From a virus, in IMG/VR virus record IMGVR_UViG_3300022602_000312, positions 1-29,153 of that record: DNA of 29,153 bases; one strand, given 5' to 3'. Under the pieces are notes generated by a model that worked only from the letters and a program-made list of their open reading frames with translations, was not told where the DNA came from and did not search any database. The stretch's first letter is position 1. The number at the start of each line of letters is the position of its first letter. Positions 8,133 to 15,132 of this stretch are shown here, one piece after another. The translations under genes were made by a program, and so were the position numbers.

Positions 8133-8158
8133 AGTGTTTAATTAATTAATTTAACACT
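8133..8158. repeat. AT-rich inverted repeat between divergent DUF29 and tail tube genes
   Basis: AGTGTT and AACACT are the outer arms around TAATTAATTAATTT, itself self-complementary apart from one T-T mismatch. The whole 26 bp can fold as one long hairpin or be bound as a dyad. There is no T-tract after it. It lies 8 bp before motif site 3 and just behind the putative DUF29 promoter, so an operator is a reasonable guess. Confidence 0.55.
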
Positions 8159-8165
8159 CAAAATG

Positions 8166-8174
8166 GTCGTGACA
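8166..8174 (+). promoter_or_regulatory. GTCGTGACA motif, site 3
   Basis: GTCGTGACA then GCACCC lies 46 nt before the tail tube ATG at 8221. This is the head of the largest late unit (tail tube to spike, about 9.2 kb with no gap over 13 nt). Confidence 0.6.
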
Positions 8175-8183
8175 GCACCCTTT

Positions 8184-8204
8184 AGACGTTCCTTTTTAAC
8201 GTCT
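8184..8204 (+). promoter_or_regulatory. 5' leader hairpin upstream of the tail tube gene
   Basis: AGACGTT pairs with AACGTCT around a 7-nt pyrimidine loop (CCTTTTT). It lies between motif site 3 and the GGAG ribosome site of the tail tube gene. It could stabilise the message for this very abundant protein or keep the ribosome site open. It is not a classical terminator, because the T-run is in the loop. Confidence 0.5.
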
Positions 8205-8220
8205 TTAGTGGAGTTGTACG

Positions 8221-8646
8221 ATGTCCTCAATAAATCTCAAAGCCAGAACTGGCAATAGAGTTATCGTCAAATTTGATGGTATGCAAATTGGTTTAATTCA
8301 ATCAGTAAGACAGTCTGATGAGTATGGTTTGGAGCCAGCCAGCGGTATAGGGGATATTCATGTCGTCGAATATGTCCCATCGATGGCTAGGCACAGTATT
8401 TCTGTATCTTCAATGGTTTTATTTGTAGGAGCTATGCGAGAGGCTGGTATTACAGCTCTTAATGGTGACGATGTATTGCAAGGCAAGGTCTTTGATATTG
8501 TTGTTCAGTCTAAAGACGATGGCTCTGAGCTTCGTAAGTATGTGGGCTGTTCTTTTGCATCAGGTGATATTGATATTCAAAAGCATGGCATTATCGTTTC
8601 TAACGCTCAATTCAATGCGTTAGACGTTACTGGCTCAGGTCTATAG
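8221..8646 (+). CDS. Tail tube protein
   Basis: The 141-aa beta-rich protein has the size and feel of myovirus tail tube proteins. It shows an early VIVKFDGMQIGLIQSVRQSD strand pair, GIGDIHVVEYVPSMARHSISV in the middle, and a strand-rich end with an asymmetric SGDIDIQKHGIIVSNAQF. Such proteins stack as hexamers inside the sheath. Start at 8221 is supported by GGAG 6 nt upstream. Unusually, it is separated from the sheath gene by 5 kb holding the polyvalent gene and two leftward cassettes, whereas sheath and tube genes are commonly adjacent. Assignment is by sequence character and context, not by a catalytic motif. Confidence 0.7.
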   Translation: MSSINLKARTGNRVIVKFDGMQIGLIQSVRQSDEYGLEPASGIGDIHVVEYVPSMARHSISVSSMVLFVGAMREAGITALNGDDVLQGKVFDIVVQSKDDGSELRKYVGCSFASGDIDIQKHGIIVSNAQFNALDVTGSGL

Positions 8647-8648
8647 TT

Positions 8649-8954
8649 ATGATGCCTAATTTCCGCAGAGGCTTTATTGCTGATTCAAGGTTATGGGTGT
8701 TATTAATTCCTGCGCTCGGCATATTGGCTGCAGATATTCCTGTCATGCTGACCTTGCTCTATTCGCTATCAGCAATGATGGTTGTATTGGCGATGACACA
8801 CTTCATGCGTCGTATTTTAATGCACTACATTGATCTTGAAGAAATGGCTGACATTGCTGCTGATACGCCTTTAGGGGCTGGATTAGTCTTTTGTGGCGTT
8901 TGCTTAATTATTTCTGCCATTGTATTAGCTACGGCAATCTGGATAGCAAAATGA
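8649..8954 (+). CDS. Putative holin (three membrane segments)
   Basis: The 101-aa protein has hydrophobic segments at about residues 14-30, 31-53 and 76-98. Between the second and third lies a conserved-looking basic and acidic loop (MRRILMHYIDLEEMADIA). The layout and the position directly before an endolysin and spanins fit a class I-type phage holin that opens the inner membrane at the set lysis time. The start has two tandem ATG codons (8649 and 8652), two nt after the tail tube stop, so either could serve; dual starts are a known holin control device, but no charge difference is seen here. The end overlaps the endolysin start by ATGA. Confidence 0.7.
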   Translation: MMPNFRRGFIADSRLWVLLIPALGILAADIPVMLTLLYSLSAMMVVLAMTHFMRRILMHYIDLEEMADIAADTPLGAGLVFCGVCLIISAIVLATAIWIAK

Positions 8955-9559
8955 TTCCGGCTCTTGCAAAGCTATACATTCCTGTTCTTGCATCAGTATT
9001 GACGACCATGTGGCCGTCTATGCCCGATAAGCCTTTGTTTGCTGCGCAAGTTGAACAGGAAACTTGTGTATCTTTGACTGGCAAGGGCTGCTGGAATCCA
9101 AAGACAGAGTTAAAAACAAGTAGAGAGTATGGGTTTGGGCTTTCTCAGTTAACCATAACCAAACAGTTTAATAATTTTACTGCCGCTAAGGGTTGGGATA
9201 AATCATTAGCAAATTGGCAATGGTCTGATCGTTATGATCCAGAGATGCAGTTAAGATCCTTGGTTGCTTATGACCGCAACTTGTTTGAGCAAATTAAGTT
9301 TGGTGCAACTGATGTGGATAGGCTGGCATTTATGTTTTCTGCCTATAACGGCGGTCTTGGTGGTGTGCTTAAAGATCGTCACATGTGCAGAACTATTAGT
9401 GGCTGTGATCCTGACAAGTGGTTTGGGAATGTTGAGAAATATTCTTTTAGATCACGAACAGCTGTAAAAGGTTATGGGCAGTCATTTTTTGATGTTAATC
9501 GTGGTTATGTAAAAAACATCATGATCGAAAGGGTTGAGAAGTACAGGGGTTTGCTGTGA
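8951..9559 (+). CDS. Endolysin, lytic transglycosylase/lysozyme-like
   Basis: I place the start at ATG 8951, overlapping the holin stop by ATGA, giving 202 aa; the longer frame from 8891 lies inside the holin. The likely catalytic region is AAQVEQETC (Glu35 or Glu37), followed by a cysteine-containing loop (SLTGKGCWNPKTEL), SREYGFGLSQLT, and later FMFSAYNGGLGG (131-138). The order E..., GxGLxQ, AYNGG is that of SLT-type lysozymes and transglycosylases. The N-terminal 20 residues are moderately hydrophobic but carry no clear signal peptide, so export through the holin is expected. It cleaves peptidoglycan glycan strands. Enzyme class is inferred from motif order. Confidence 0.75.
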   Translation: MIPALAKLYIPVLASVLTTMWPSMPDKPLFAAQVEQETCVSLTGKGCWNPKTELKTSREYGFGLSQLTITKQFNNFTAAKGWDKSLANWQWSDRYDPEMQLRSLVAYDRNLFEQIKFGATDVDRLAFMFSAYNGGLGGVLKDRHMCRTISGCDPDKWFGNVEKYSFRSRTAVKGYGQSFFDVNRGYVKNIMIERVEKYRGLL

Positions 9560-10203
9560 TCTCATGGGTGTTTGGGAAATTGATAGGCTTCTCTGCTGGG
9601 TTTACAAGCCCGTTTGCATTAAAAGTCATATTTTTGGGTGTGTTTATAGTCGGTATTTTTATTGGAGGCTGGGTCGTTAAGGGTGATTTTGATAATGCAA
9701 CAATCATTAATCTTAAGGCTGAGCAAGAAAAACAATTGTCTGACATAAGAGCGCAAGAAGAGGCCGACCGAAAGGCGGTTAATGACGCTGTTGCTGCAAA
9801 AATAGCGGCTTCAGAAGCAGCTGGCAGAGTGCAAGTATCGATCCTAACTGAGCAATTGCAAAAGAAACGCAAGGCTGCTCAAAACATTCAAATGGAGATT
9901 TCCCATGAAGAAAAAATTAATCCTAATCCTGTGCTCCCTAATAATGAGCTTACTAATGACTGGGTGCGCATCTACAACGAAGCCTTGCGAGGCGACGGTA
10001 TTAGCTATGAACCCACCTCAAGAATTAATGATGAAAGCGGACGAACCAACATATCTGTCAGCTCCGGCCTTTCTCAGTGGGACGCCCTCCGCGTCCACAC
10101 TATTAATGCCGAAAGTTTTTCCGCGTGCAGGGCGCAATTAAACGCCTTAATCGATTTCATTAATTTACAGGCCAAGACTAGCTCAGTGGTCAATGAGAAA
10201 TAA
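9556..10203 (+). CDS. Rz: i-spanin (Rz-like), inner-membrane spanin subunit
   Basis: The start is GTG 9556 with AGGGG upstream and a GTGA overlap with the endolysin stop. The 215-aa protein has one N-terminal membrane segment (about 20-41) and then a long charged coiled coil (about 45-115, LKAEQEKQLSDIRAQEEADR and onward). A periplasmic C-terminal part follows, ending in a cysteine-containing region (ESFSACRAQLNALIDFI). This is the classic Rz layout; the C-terminus binds the outer-membrane partner and fuses the two membranes in the last lysis step. A complete Rz1 lipoprotein frame is embedded in it, which strongly supports the call. It is somewhat longer than lambda Rz (153 aa). Confidence 0.87.
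   Translation: MISWVFGKLIGFSAGFTSPFALKVIFLGVFIVGIFIGGWVVKGDFDNATIINLKAEQEKQLSDIRAQEEADRKAVNDAVAAKIAASEAAGRVQVSILTEQLQKKRKAAQNIQMEISHEEKINPNPVLPNNELTNDWVRIYNEALRGDGISYEPTSRINDESGRTNISVSSGLSQWDALRVHTINAESFSACRAQLNALIDFINLQAKTSSVVNEK
9905..10141 (+). CDS. Rz1: o-spanin (Rz1-like lipoprotein), embedded in Rz
   Basis: A 78-aa frame lies wholly inside the Rz gene, in the +1 frame, with its own GGAG seven nt before ATG 9905. It begins MKKKLILILC and has a lipobox LMTGC at residues 17-21, so Cys21 would be lipidated, leaving a mature protein of about 58 aa with several prolines (MNPPQELMM, APAFLSGTPSA). Embedded Rz1 genes are well known in lambda-type spanin pairs. Partner of the surrounding i-spanin in disrupting the outer membrane. 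Confidence 0.85.
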   Translation: MKKKLILILCSLIMSLLMTGCASTTKPCEATVLAMNPPQELMMKADEPTYLSAPAFLSGTPSASTLLMPKVFPRAGRN

Positions 10204-10205
10204 TT

Positions 10206-10757
10206 ATGTTACCAGAAGCTATACAGAGTATGCCTACAGGTGGCGATCCTTTCCTTGATGTTCTCAAGTGGATAGTTGTTGCCGTTACTTTAATCGTTGT
10301 TTCGGGATCTACAATCATATCTTACATTAAAAGTGCAAAAGGTAATGATTCAGTAGAGGTTGCCAAAGATGAGGCTGAAATATTGCTTTATAGCCAACTT
10401 CAAGAACAGCTTAGAAGAATGGATGAGGATGTACAAGAGCTTACTCATCAAAAGAATAGATTGTTTGAAGAGTGGGCTACTTTAAAAGTTAGGTCAGAGT
10501 ATCAAGAAAAAAAGCTTAATGAGCTATCAAAATCAGATGCAATTATTTGTAAGTTACGCGAAACATTGGCTGAAAAAGATAAAGATATTGCCTTAAGAGA
10601 TAAGGAAAACAAAAAGTTGATGCGCGATATTTTAGATATGAAAGATCGTATTTATCACCTTGAAATGCGTCTTGCTGAAGACGAAAAAAAGTTTTGTAAC
10701 AATTGTCCTACTCTTAAAAAGAAAAAGCAGGCTCTGGAAAAAATACAACCGGAATAA
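10206..10757 (+). CDS. Membrane-anchored coiled-coil protein of unknown function
   Basis: This 183-aa protein has a single N-terminal membrane span (about 20-42, LKWIVVAVTLIVVSGSTIIS) and then a long charged helix predicted as coiled coil (about 55-165). It ends in a Cys pair and lysine-rich tail (KKFCNNCPTLKKKKQ). It follows Rz with a 2-nt gap and precedes a Zn-binding protein. The topology resembles an i-spanin, so it may be an extra lysis-timing or membrane-associated protein, but no embedded lipoprotein frame was seen within it. Family not recognised. Confidence 0.6.
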   Translation: MLPEAIQSMPTGGDPFLDVLKWIVVAVTLIVVSGSTIISYIKSAKGNDSVEVAKDEAEILLYSQLQEQLRRMDEDVQELTHQKNRLFEEWATLKVRSEYQEKKLNELSKSDAIICKLRETLAEKDKDIALRDKENKKLMRDILDMKDRIYHLEMRLAEDEKKFCNNCPTLKKKKQALEKIQPE

Positions 10758-10763
10758 TGGATT

Positions 10764-10991
10764 ATGGAAAGGTATGCAGATGAAATAGATCGAGCATCTG
10801 CGCTTGAGGAAGCTGAGCGCAGACACTTAATAAACAAAGCAAAAAATAGTACAACCATATTCATTAAATCAACAGGGTTTTGTCATAACTGCAATAGTGA
10901 GTTACGACATCCATTACTTTTTTGTGATGATGAATGTGCAGAAGATTATGAGTATTTGACGGCATGTCGCCGTCGTAATGGGGATAGATAA
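10764..10991 (+). CDS. Small Cys4 zinc-finger protein
   Basis: A 75-aa protein with an acidic, helical N-terminus (MERYADEIDRASALEEAERR) and a probable zinc site CHNC...CDDEC with about 13 residues between the pairs, followed by AEDYEYLTACRRRNGDR. The N-terminal half is reminiscent of TraR/DksA-like phage proteins, and the finger looks like the small Cys4 fingers often found beside phage late genes. RNA polymerase modulation is possible, but the spacing differs from classical DksA, so I leave the function open. Confidence 0.6.
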   Translation: MERYADEIDRASALEEAERRHLINKAKNSTTIFIKSTGFCHNCNSELRHPLLFCDDECAEDYEYLTACRRRNGDR

Positions 10992-11002
10992 AGAGGCATT
11001 AA

Positions 11003-11350
11003 ATGCGTACTGCGAAAGAGAGTGATTTTTTTATTGAGCTGACAGGAGTTGGCTTTTTTCGTTTTGGTCGCCGCACTTATGGTGATCGTTTAAAGATAAG
11101 GTCTGAGTATTTAAGGCTGGTTCGTGAATTTGGTGATGATGATCCTGATTTGTCAATGTATGCGGCTATGATTTCTTCTCATACGGTTTTGTGTGTTGAA
11201 GCGCCTAAAGGCTGGGAAAACTTAGCAGATATTGATCTTATTGCTGATGATGGAGCAGAAGATAAGATTTATGAGCTTTATCAATTATTGAAAACACAGG
11301 AAGAGTTTTTTCGTCAAGGCCATACCCAAGCAGGCCAAACGAAAGGGTAA
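11003..11350 (+). CDS. Tail assembly chaperone, zero-frame product (gpG-like)
   Basis: A 115-aa acidic, helical protein directly upstream of the tape measure gene, where almost all tailed phages encode the chaperone that coats the tape measure during assembly. It has an RGG-type start site (AGAGGCATTAAATG) and ends TAA at 11348-11350. A long open frame continues from inside its 3' end, which is the classical sign of a programmed frameshift producing a longer G-T fusion. No enzyme motif is present. Confidence 0.72.
   Translation: MRTAKESDFFIELTGVGFFRFGRRTYGDRLKIRSEYLRLVREFGDDDPDLSMYAAMISSHTVLCVEAPKGWENLADIDLIADDGAEDKIYELYQLLKTQEEFFRQGHTQAGQTKG
11342..11350 (+). promoter_or_regulatory. Candidate +1 programmed frameshift site
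   Basis: The zero frame ends AAA GGG TAA. A +1 slip of the peptidyl-tRNA from GGG to GGT while the stop codon TAA waits in the A site gives GGT AAA GAA and enters the downstream frame. The downstream frame is open from 11292, so a slip further upstream, for example at TTT TTT C (11306-11312), is also possible. The frame relation requires +1 or -2, not the lambda-type -1. Confidence 0.5.
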
Positions 11351-11594
11351 AGAACTACATGATACGTATTCATTTTGGTTTAGGCGTAAGTATAACTTGT
11401 CTCCTTTAGATCCTAGGTTTCTTGAATTGACTTCAGAAGATGTTGAGGCTGAGTTCTGGGCTTATTACTATGTAGATAAGCCGCCAGGTGAAGAATTTGA
11501 AGATGATGATTTTGATATTCAGGCCATTATGGATGATTTGAATGGTGGTGATATAAATGATGATGAATGGGAAGAATTGATCAATGACCGTTAA
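11346..11594 (+). CDS. Tail assembly chaperone, frameshifted C-terminal extension (gpT-like)
   Basis: This frame is the continuation reached by +1 slippage out of the 115-aa chaperone frame. It reads GKELHDTYSFWFRRKYNLSP, then LDPRFLELTSEDVEAEFWAYYY, then a very acidic end (EEFEDDDFDIQAIMDDL). The only internal start is a TTG at 11397 with no ribosome site, and the coding signal begins well before it, so translation by frameshift is far more likely than independent initiation. The fusion would be about 196 aa. It overlaps the start of the tape measure gene by 11 nt. In lambda the T part binds the major tail protein and helps wind the tail round the tape. Confidence 0.68.
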   Translation, partial: GKELHDTYSFWFRRKYNLSPLDPRFLELTSEDVEAEFWAYYYVDKPPGEEFEDDDFDIQAIMDDLNGGDINDDEWEELINDR

Positions 11595-14500
11595 AATTAA
11601 TGTCTCTGCTGATGTATCTGATGTTCAATCTGGACTAAAGAAAGTCCAAGATTCGGCTGATAAAATCAATAAGTCTTTATCAGGTGAGGTTGATTTTGAT
11701 TTTAAGCAGGGTAAGGATGATCTAGCTGAATTAGCTGCCAATGCTAAAAAACTGACTGATCTTTTAGAAAAAGCCAAAAAAAATGGCTCTGATTTATCTG
11801 GCGTTGATTTTGATGCGGTCTCTAAAGTATTTGAGGAAGCAGCCAAATCTGCCGAGGAACTTGATAGGGCACTTGAGTACCTAGGAAAATCTGATGGGTT
11901 GTCTAAGGTCGTAAAGAGCTCAAAAGATCTGACTGAAAACATCAAAAAAGCAACCAGAGAACAAAAGACCTTAAGGGAAGAAAATAGAAAATACATTACT
12001 GACCAAGAAAAGTACGATAGAGCAAGAAACTCAGGTGCTGCAGGATCTAGGCCTTTTAGAAATATTTTACATGAAGATATTTTGGGCGGTGGTTGGCGTA
12101 AAGTCGATGTTGATGAAGCAGCAGCAAAGCGTAAAACAAGGAATTTTTTTGATTTTGCTGGAATAAAAGTTCCCAAGGATTTATTTGGCAATGGTGATTC
12201 TGAAAAAGAAAGGGTAGATGCTGAAAAACAGGCTGAGAAAGAGCGCATATCTGCTGAGCAAAAAGCTGATAGAGAGCGTCAATCTGCTGCGCAAAGTAAT
12301 GCTCGAAGAATAGCTGCTGTAGCAGGAGCTGTAGGAAGCTATGCGGGCAGCATGGGGCAGGGTGGCGGGATAATGGGTTCAGCAGGGCGATTAGCTGGCT
12401 CTGGTATTGGTGCTGCTGCTGGAGCAGTGGCTGGTTCACTTATCCCTATTCCTGTTGTTGGCTCTATGATTGGTGCAGGCGTTGGTGCTTTTGCAGGAAA
12501 GTTACTAGGTGGCGCTGGTTCTGCTGTTGATAGCAAGGCTGATGATGTTACTGCAGAAGGTGCAATGTATACGGATTTGCGTCATTCATTAGGCGCAACA
12601 TCCATAGACTTTGAGATGTTGCGCGGTTCAGTTCGTCATTTTTCAGAAGGCTTAGGCTTGGCTTATAACGAGTCAGCCAAGTTGGCTAAAGAGTTTGCGC
12701 ATACCGCTAACCTTAATGGTGAAGACGGCATGAAGGTTGGCAAGGAGGTGGGCTCTGCTGTCGCTTTTGGTCGCGGCTATGGAATTTCACCTGATCAGTC
12801 TGTGCAGTTTATCGCAACTATGCGTCAAATGGGTGTTACTCAAGATGATAAGGGTAATCGTAAGCTTGCATTACAAATAGCTGAGTCTGTCAAAAGTGGT
12901 GGCACATCGGCAAAAATGGATGAGGTATTAGCTTCATTGCAATCTTATGTGCAGACATCGACAAGGCAATCCTTAACTTCTGCTGATGCAGGCGCTTACG
13001 CGTCTTTTATGGCTTTGCTGACTGGATCGTCAGTGCCAGGCATGAAGGGCGATCCTCGCAATGCAGCCGCCACTATGAATGCGGCAGATGAGGCTATGCG
13101 ACAGGGCGGCGCTCATGGTGAAGCTTCAAAAAATGTTAGTCTAGCAGCTTATCAGCAGCTATTTGGCAACAACTTTAATGCGTATGATGCTAAATTTGTC
13201 AATGAACAAGGTGCATTTAACGATCTTGGTAAATCGTTTGATAATGTTATTTCTGTGGCTGAGGATCGAGGTGATAAAGGTGAGGCTGATCGATATAGAG
13301 AAATGGCTAAGGCCGGTAGGGGCAAGACTGCTTTATCAGTCAATATGGATTTTCTTGAGAAAGAGTTTGGGCATCAGCCGCTTGGTGAGTTTATTGGTTC
13401 TGGTGCAAATCATTTTGGCATGGGTGTTAATCAATTTTCAGCGCTTAATACTGCCATTAATAAGGTTGGCGGCACAAATAATTTAGAAAAAACTTTATCT
13501 GATGCTGGTGTTGATATGAGCAACATGAGTATGGATAAGGTTTCTTCGCTTGCGGCGCTAGCAACGGGAAGCAAAGATGAATTAAAGGCGCAGGCTAAGA
13601 GATTGCAGGGGCTAACTGGTGAAAATAAATTATCAGATCCAGAGAGAAGCGCACTAAAGCAAGGGCTGGATGAAGATAACGAAGATAAGATACGTAAATC
13701 AGTGCTTAATTTATCATCTAAGCACAATGCATTAGGCGATAGCGGTGAGAAAGGAAGGCAATTACAAGCCACCGCAGACAATCTTTTACAAGAAATGGCA
13801 ACAAAACTTGTGCCTTATACGCAAGCAATTAAAGAAGGCATTACTGAGTTAGTGCGCAATGCTGCGCCTGATTCAGAGTTTGTTAAGCAAATGGATGCTG
13901 AGAAGGAAAAGCAAAAGAAGGATGCTGAAAAAGCAAGTTATTTGGATGCGCAAATTGAAGAAAGAAAAAAGATGGTTGATGATCCGAGTAGATCAAGGGA
14001 TCATGAAGGTGATATTAATCTTTATAATCATCTTGTTAAAAAGCGTAAAGAAATTGGTATTCCAACTGAATACAGTGAAATAGATGCGCCTACGCCTTGG
14101 GGAAATAAAAAAGACTATACTCAGTATGGGGATAGTAAGACAAAAGATTCATCTCCTCTTGCCAAAAATCAGTCTGATTTTATAGAAAAAACTAAGTCAG
14201 CTGCGGAGCGTGCGGCGACAAAAATTAACAAAGATACCGGCTCATCAATTTCAGCATCTGATATACAAGCTCAATGGGGTCTTGAGACTGGATGGGGTAA
14301 GTCAGTTCTTTCTGGAACTAATAATCTTGGCAATATTAAAGCCGGAAATGATTATAAAGGTCGCCATAAAATATTTAATGTAAATGAGGTTGATAAGGAT
14401 GGTAAGCCTTATAAAACTGATCAGTCTTTTAGGGCTTATGATTCATTAGATGATTCTGCTGATGATTATGCTGATTTAATATCAAGAAAATATCTAAATG

Positions 14501-15132
14501 GAAAGCCAGCTGCTAATGGGGCAGAATTTGCAAAAAGGTTAAAGCAGGGTGGTTATGCAACTGATCCAGACTATGAAAGCAAGCTTAGATCTGCAGCTAA
14601 TAAAATAAATAGTAATAGCAGTATAGCTATTGCTTCCGAAGACAATAAATCTGCCAAGCCAGAAACAAAAGAAGAGAAGCAGAAAATTGTTAAGGAAGCT
14701 GTTAAGGGCAATGATGCTATAAAAAAAATACCCCCCCAAGAAAAGTTGGCTGATGCGATAGCTATGCCAGAATCTGCCAAGGCCGGCCCTAATGATCCTT
14801 ATGATATTAATCAGACATTTCCATCTAATGAAGTAGACAAGGCTTTAGATCCAAATCGTACATTTGAAAGAAATCAGATTGATGATGCGCTTGATCCTAA
14901 TAGAAATTTTGAGCGTAATCAGATTGATGATGCACTTGGTAAATCAGCTGACTCAGATGGAAAGCTTCCGAAAGGCACTGTAATGGGCTCTTCAGGACAG
15001 CCTATTGCTCAAACGATTACCCATAAAATGGAAGGCAAGGTAACTCTTTATGATCCTTCTGGAAATCAAGTAGCAGATCCCGTATTAATGGCATCGGTTG
15101 GAATGCCTGTGGCCTCAGGTATGCCAAGATGA
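11584..15132 (+). CDS. Tape measure protein with peptidoglycan hydrolase (GH73-like) domain
   Basis: The 1182-aa protein sets tail length and is ejected through the tube. Residues 1-235 are charged and helical. About 238-318 form a Gly/Ala-rich hydrophobic segment (GSGIGAAAGAVAGSLIPIPV and onward), expected to help cross the inner membrane. A helical core runs to about 850. Residues about 860-1010 form a FlgJ/glucosaminidase-like domain (SDIQAQWGLETGWGKSVL with Glu901, NNLGNIKAG, then FRAYDSLDDSADDYADLI). The C-terminus carries three 15-residue repeats. The enzyme domain would cut the cell wall during DNA entry. Near 14741 there is an A8 run and a C7 run where sequencing slips are possible, although the frame is intact. 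Confidence 0.9.
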   Translation: MTVKINVSADVSDVQSGLKKVQDSADKINKSLSGEVDFDFKQGKDDLAELAANAKKLTDLLEKAKKNGSDLSGVDFDAVSKVFEEAAKSAEELDRALEYLGKSDGLSKVVKSSKDLTENIKKATREQKTLREENRKYITDQEKYDRARNSGAAGSRPFRNILHEDILGGGWRKVDVDEAAAKRKTRNFFDFAGIKVPKDLFGNGDSEKERVDAEKQAEKERISAEQKADRERQSAAQSNARRIAAVAGAVGSYAGSMGQGGGIMGSAGRLAGSGIGAAAGAVAGSLIPIPVVGSMIGAGVGAFAGKLLGGAGSAVDSKADDVTAEGAMYTDLRHSLGATSIDFEMLRGSVRHFSEGLGLAYNESAKLAKEFAHTANLNGEDGMKVGKEVGSAVAFGRGYGISPDQSVQFIATMRQMGVTQDDKGNRKLALQIAESVKSGGTSAKMDEVLASLQSYVQTSTRQSLTSADAGAYASFMALLTGSSVPGMKGDPRNAAATMNAADEAMRQGGAHGEASKNVSLAAYQQLFGNNFNAYDAKFVNEQGAFNDLGKSFDNVISVAEDRGDKGEADRYREMAKAGRGKTALSVNMDFLEKEFGHQPLGEFIGSGANHFGMGVNQFSALNTAINKVGGTNNLEKTLSDAGVDMSNMSMDKVSSLAALATGSKDELKAQAKRLQGLTGENKLSDPERSALKQGLDEDNEDKIRKSVLNLSSKHNALGDSGEKGRQLQATADNLLQEMATKLVPYTQAIKEGITELVRNAAPDSEFVKQMDAEKEKQKKDAEKASYLDAQIEERKKMVDDPSRSRDHEGDINLYNHLVKKRKEIGIPTEYSEIDAPTPWGNKKDYTQYGDSKTKDSSPLAKNQSDFIEKTKSAAERAATKINKDTGSSISASDIQAQWGLETGWGKSVLSGTNNLGNIKAGNDYKGRHKIFNVNEVDKDGKPYKTDQSFRAYDSLDDSADDYADLISRKYLNGKPAANGAEFAKRLKQGGYATDPDYESKLRSAANKINSNSSIAIASEDNKSAKPETKEEKQKIVKEAVKGNDAIKKIPPQEKLADAIAMPESAKAGPNDPYDINQTFPSNEVDKALDPNRTFERNQIDDALDPNRNFERNQIDDALGKSADSDGKLPKGTVMGSSGQPIAQTITHKMEGKVTLYDPSGNQVADPVLMASVGMPVASGMPR
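14818..14940 (+). repeat. Three tandem 15-residue repeats in the tape measure C-terminus
   Basis: The period is 45 bp from 14818: FPSNEVDKALDPNRT, then FERNQIDDALDPNRN (14863-14907), then FERNQIDDALGKSAD (from 14908). Copies two and three are nearly identical at DNA level over their first 10 codons. Copy one is diverged, suggesting one older and one recent duplication. The function is unknown. Confidence 0.8.

Noticed and set aside
8891-8950. N-terminal extension of the endolysin frame (20 residues)
   Set aside because: It lies inside the holin gene. ATG 8951 gives a tidy ATGA overlap, so the extension is not used.
9264-9467. 67-aa ORF in another frame of the endolysin
   Set aside because: It was considered as a second embedded lysis protein, but it has no ribosome site and no lipobox or clear signal; kept only Rz1 as a true embedded gene.
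11625-12248. 207-aa leftward Ser/Phe-rich ORF
   Set aside because: Antisense of the Lys/Glu/Ser-rich tape measure N-terminus. Its composition (S, F, L) is what the complement of such codons gives.
14731-14747. A8 and C7 homopolymer runs as a programmed frameshift in the tape measure
   Set aside because: The main frame continues cleanly across both runs and alternative frames close quickly; at most a sequencing-error risk.
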